A DNA stretch of 35,723 bases, from assembly GCF_001937665.1 (NCBI RefSeq), contig NZ_MSKL01000003.1, forward strand, positions 1 through 35,723. The letters are read 5' to 3'. Shown one piece after another: positions 33,661-35,723 of the stretch; the stretch's first letter is position 1, and every line of letters begins with the position of its first letter. A program made the position numbers and the translations under genes. The DNA comes from Actinomyces oris (lineage in GTDB: Bacteria; Actinomycetota; Actinomycetes; Actinomycetales; Actinomycetaceae). The notes under the pieces were generated by a model. It worked only from the letters and a program-made list of their open reading frames with translations, had not been told where the DNA came from and ran no database searches.

Positions 33661-34126
33661 CGACGGCAGACACGACCCCTCTGGTGGCCGAAATGATCAC
33701 ACTAACTCGTGACGGAAGAATCCACTGCGTTGACGCTACGGTCTGATCAGATTCAGAGTCTCCTGCTCCGTACAGGGAGTTGAGTGCATTGACGTAGGAA
33801 ATATAGGTGTCCTGAACAATCGCCTGTATCTCAGGTGGAACATCCTGGCGAAAGGTGGTGCTCAAGTTGAAGCTGATTTCGGACACGAGACTTCTATCTG
33901 TGATGTCGCGGCCGATACTTCCGTCTTCATCACCGCTATTGACTGGTGTAACGAAATATCTCCCATCGTCTGGCGCTGGTTTCCAGCTGAACTGGTCTCG
34001 GAGGACGAATGCCTCGTTGATGGTCATGGGTCATCTGTGCTCGGCGATGGTGCGGATGATGGCTACTGCCTGCTCGGTGGAGTAGGCCCGGAAGCCTGGT
34101 GTGGGGGCATGGTTGTCTCTTGGTGT
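33590..34126 (-). pseudogene. DUF6301-like accessory gene copy 4, disrupted by a nonsense codon
   Basis: The N-terminal family sequence GFRAYSTEQAVAIIRTIAEHR is readable just upstream of ATG 34027, but the next codon, TGG (Trp) in copies 1 and 3, is TGA at 34033-34031. The remainder, from MTINEAFVLRDQFSWKPAPDDG to IESPAM-type end VESPAMLDLTEAEQHYFDEGGEF, is open and could be read from ATG 34027 as 145 residues. No start codon is present in frame between the upstream stop at 34127-34129 and the nonsense codon. It is either a pseudogene or a shortened protein lacking the first helix. Confidence 0.78.
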
Positions 34127-34250
34127 CTAGAGGATGTTGACGGATTGCTGGAGTACCTGGGCGATCTCGTGCATCTGTGAGAACGGCTGGCCTCCGACTT
34201 CCGTGAGATCAGGTGTTCTGGTGTAGATCGTTCTCGCGTTGAGCTCTCTT
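34127..34250 (-). other. Out-of-frame continuation of the immunity gene
   Basis: In the frame one base on from the immunity ORF, 34250-34127 reads LNARTIYTRTPDLTEVGGQPFSQMHEIAQVLQQSVNIL, a well-behaved amphipathic protein end. It runs up to the accessory gene, whereas the official frame stops at 34209 with a short basic tail. This suggests a one-base insertion or two-base deletion near 34240-34260. Confidence 0.5.
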
Positions 34251-34595
34251 GATCCCCATCTCAGCCTCAACCAAGGGCTCACCGCGGGCAGTGGTGTCAT
34301 AGACCAACATCCGATCATCGTCAGAGGTGACGATATCTTTGACCCGCTCGGGCGTAATCAACTGTACCCCCTTAGGGTCGCCAAGTCGAGGAAGTGGATC
34401 TCGGGTTACAGGATCCCCCAGCCACACATCGATCATGGCGTGCGCAGTTAGGTACTCAAGAATCTCACACGCTCTTTGTAGGGCGGCATATTCATCGAGA
34501 TTCTCCATAGATTGAACAGTAGTGAGGACTTCCAACCCGCTTGTCTCGCCCTCCATTCCCATAAAAAGCACTTCGGCAACAGTAGAATGAGTCAT
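34209..34595 (-). CDS. Candidate immunity protein for the edge toxin (possibly frameshifted at its end)
   Basis: This 128-residue acidic cytosolic protein (MTHSTVAEVLFMGMEGETSGLEV) starts at ATG 34595, overlapping the stop of the toxin carrier as ATGA. That is the classical arrangement of a toxin with its cognate immunity gene and ensures co-translation. I recognise no family. It contains a helix EYAALQRACEILEYLTAHAMIDVWLG and a beta-rich C-terminal half. The last 14 or so residues (KRAQRENDLHQNT) look unlike the rest, and a better ending lies in another frame, so the product may be truncated by a recent frameshift. It is followed by the disrupted accessory copy 4. Confidence 0.75.
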   Translation of the reverse strand: MTHSTVAEVLFMGMEGETSGLEVLTTVQSMENLDEYAALQRACEILEYLTAHAMIDVWLGDPVTRDPLPRLGDPKGVQLITPERVKDIVTSDDDRMLVYDTTARGEPLVEAEMGIKRAQRENDLHQNT

Positions 34596-35723
34596 AGTGC
34601 TGGACTTCCTTTCAGTGGAATCCTATACTTTCGTCCACCCTCAGAAACTCGAAGATATGGTCCAGCGTGAACCGGGTCCCACGCATCCGGCCAGCCGAGT
34701 TCATACATAATTACTTCCCCTCGAACATGAGGGTTCTCAAATTTAATCCCATTGGGTTCTTTCTTGGGCGTGCCAACAATCCAATCGTCCGGAATGATAT
34801 CGAGAATATCTTCGGCGGGGCGTCCTCGCATGCTCTGAACGTCGGGGAACGGACCTCCGGGGCGTGGCTTGTTTCTGCTGTGAGCGTGACTTCCGTTTTT
34901 CTTTGGTGGGGCGCCTCTGCTTCCTGCAGCAGCTGGCCTGGCTTCGGTTCTGGCTGCTGCTTGTTCGGTGGCTTGGGATGCTTTCTTGCCTCCTTGTCTT
35001 AGGGCGGTGCGGGTGGCGGCCATGTCTCTGGCGGTGGTGCGGGCGATGGTGTGGGCGCCGGCTCCCAGGGCTGATCCGGGGATGAAGGTCAGGGCGAAGT
35101 CGAACAGGTCCCAGGCTAGCTGGCCGGCGGTGACGTTGCTGAGGTAGGAGGAGGTCGCCGCCGCAGGGTTGTGGATGAAGGAGGCCAGGCCGTGGCCGTG
35201 GGCCGCGGCCCATGTCAGGACGCCGGTGGCTCCCATGGCCAGGGCGAAGGTGGATCCGGCTGTCATCAGCAGTGTCACGCCCAGCGCCGTGACCAGGATC
35301 TGCCCTGTCGGTCCCAGCAAGTCCCACCACGTGGCCAGCTTGTCGAGCAGACCCGCGAAGAACGCCGAGTCACTGTCACCGAACAGAAGCGAGGACCCGA
35401 TCGCCTGGGCAGCCACCACCCCGCACCACAGGCACAGCAACCCCGCCACGGCTGAGACCGTCAGCGCCAAGACGGCGAAGGCCCAGCGCGCTGCGGGCTC
35501 GACCCCGGGGGTGGTGGCGGCCATGGCGTCACGGCGGGTCTCCATCACCTGGGCAGCGGTGAGCCGGCCCTCGATCATGCGCTGGGGGCGGGTCATGCGC
35601 CAGTCTGTGTAGCCACGGGCGATCACGGCCAGGTCGCTGTAAGACAGCACCACCAGGGCCACGACCGCCTCGATCGGAGCCCGCACGAAGGCCGGACCCC
35701 CAATCACCGGCAGCAAGGACGCC
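34592..35723 (-). CDS. Polymorphic-toxin carrier with variable C-terminal toxin domain (5' end outside window)
   Basis: The frame is open to the right edge (377 residues seen; a TTG at 35716 is not a credible start). It has a basic region, then hydrophobic segments RWAFAVLALTVSAVAGLLCLW, GQILVTALGVTLLMTAGSTFALAMGATG and a third near DLFDFALTFIPGSALGAG, then an Ala/Arg/Gln-rich linker. From about PGGPFPDVQSMRGRPAEDIL the last 85 residues form a compact domain ending GPYLRVSEGGRKYRIPLKGSPAL. This ending resembles predicted RNase-type toxins of the Ntox17 kind, which I cannot verify. Carrier fragments B and C keep the membrane part but not this domain, so the C-terminus is the variable part. The stop overlaps the immunity start. 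Confidence 0.78.
   Translation of the reverse strand, partial: ASLLPVIGGPAFVRAPIEAVVALVVLSYSDLAVIARGYTDWRMTRPQRMIEGRLTAAQVMETRRDAMAATTPGVEPAARWAFAVLALTVSAVAGLLCLWCGVVAAQAIGSSLLFGDSDSAFFAGLLDKLATWWDLLGPTGQILVTALGVTLLMTAGSTFALAMGATGVLTWAAAHGHGLASFIHNPAAATSSYLSNVTAGQLAWDLFDFALTFIPGSALGAGAHTIARTTARDMAATRTALRQGGKKASQATEQAAARTEARPAAAGSRGAPPKKNGSHAHSRNKPRPGGPFPDVQSMRGRPAEDILDIIPDDWIVGTPKKEPNGIKFENPHVRGEVIMYELGWPDAWDPVHAGPYLRVSEGGRKYRIPLKGSPAL

Overview
The window looks like chromosome of a high-G+C actinobacterium, most likely Actinomyces or a close relative. The evidence is the G+C-rich coding (a sample line at 24121 is about 73% G+C), frequent GTG/TTG starts, actinobacterial surface-protein architectures, and an accessory family at the right end that I associate with Actinomyces. 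The assignment is by inference; there is no rRNA or tRNA to confirm it.

Region 1 (1-10910, minus strand) is one tightly coupled operon. A polyprenyl-phosphate sugar-1-phosphate transferase is followed by a small cytidylyltransferase, a 2098-residue membrane-anchored Ig-like/Fn3 surface protein, a MoxR AAA+ ATPase, a DUF58 protein and the start of a Ser/Thr-rich protein. The gene junctions read TGATG, GTGA, a short gap, 5 bp and ATGA. The fn3-moxR-duf58-(transglutaminase) order matches the gene set known as the PFNA cluster in bifidobacteria. Here it is fused to polysaccharide-initiation genes instead of a Ser/Thr kinase.

Region 2 (10911-17202) is a cell-surface polysaccharide island. A divergent control region with a 9-bp inverted repeat is followed on the plus strand by a Wzx-type flippase, a CDP-alcohol phosphotransferase and a NodZ/fucosyltransferase-like protein. 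Two overlapping GT4 glycosyltransferases converge on these from the minus strand.

Region 3 (17203-23820) encodes three exported proteins: two paralogous secreted beta-propeller proteins (the second extended by an Fn3-like part, a LamG domain and a further C-terminal domain) with a lipoprotein between them. Strong hairpin terminators punctuate the region. Region 4 (23939-28379) holds meso-diaminopimelate dehydrogenase, a WbbL-like GT2 and a tandem pair of related GT2 enzymes joined by ATGA.

Region 5 (about 28400-35723, minus strand) has much lower G+C up to about 33 kb (a sample line at 29041 is about 42%). It is a decaying and probably still recombining polymorphic-toxin locus. At the right edge sits a membrane-spanning carrier with a variable C-terminal toxin domain and an ATGA-coupled immunity candidate. 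Downstream is an array of displaced cassettes: carrier fragments, a broken deaminase-type toxin whose first zinc cysteine is Arg, three Imm5-like immunity genes, and four copies (two intact, two broken) of one accessory gene (DUF6301-like). A degenerate transposase lies on the opposite strand. The accessory gene recurs at the 3' end of each cassette, and a gapless direct repeat of about 298 bp spans its end and the next carrier fragment. Together these suggest cassette exchange by homologous recombination between conserved ends. This is the most interesting part of the window.
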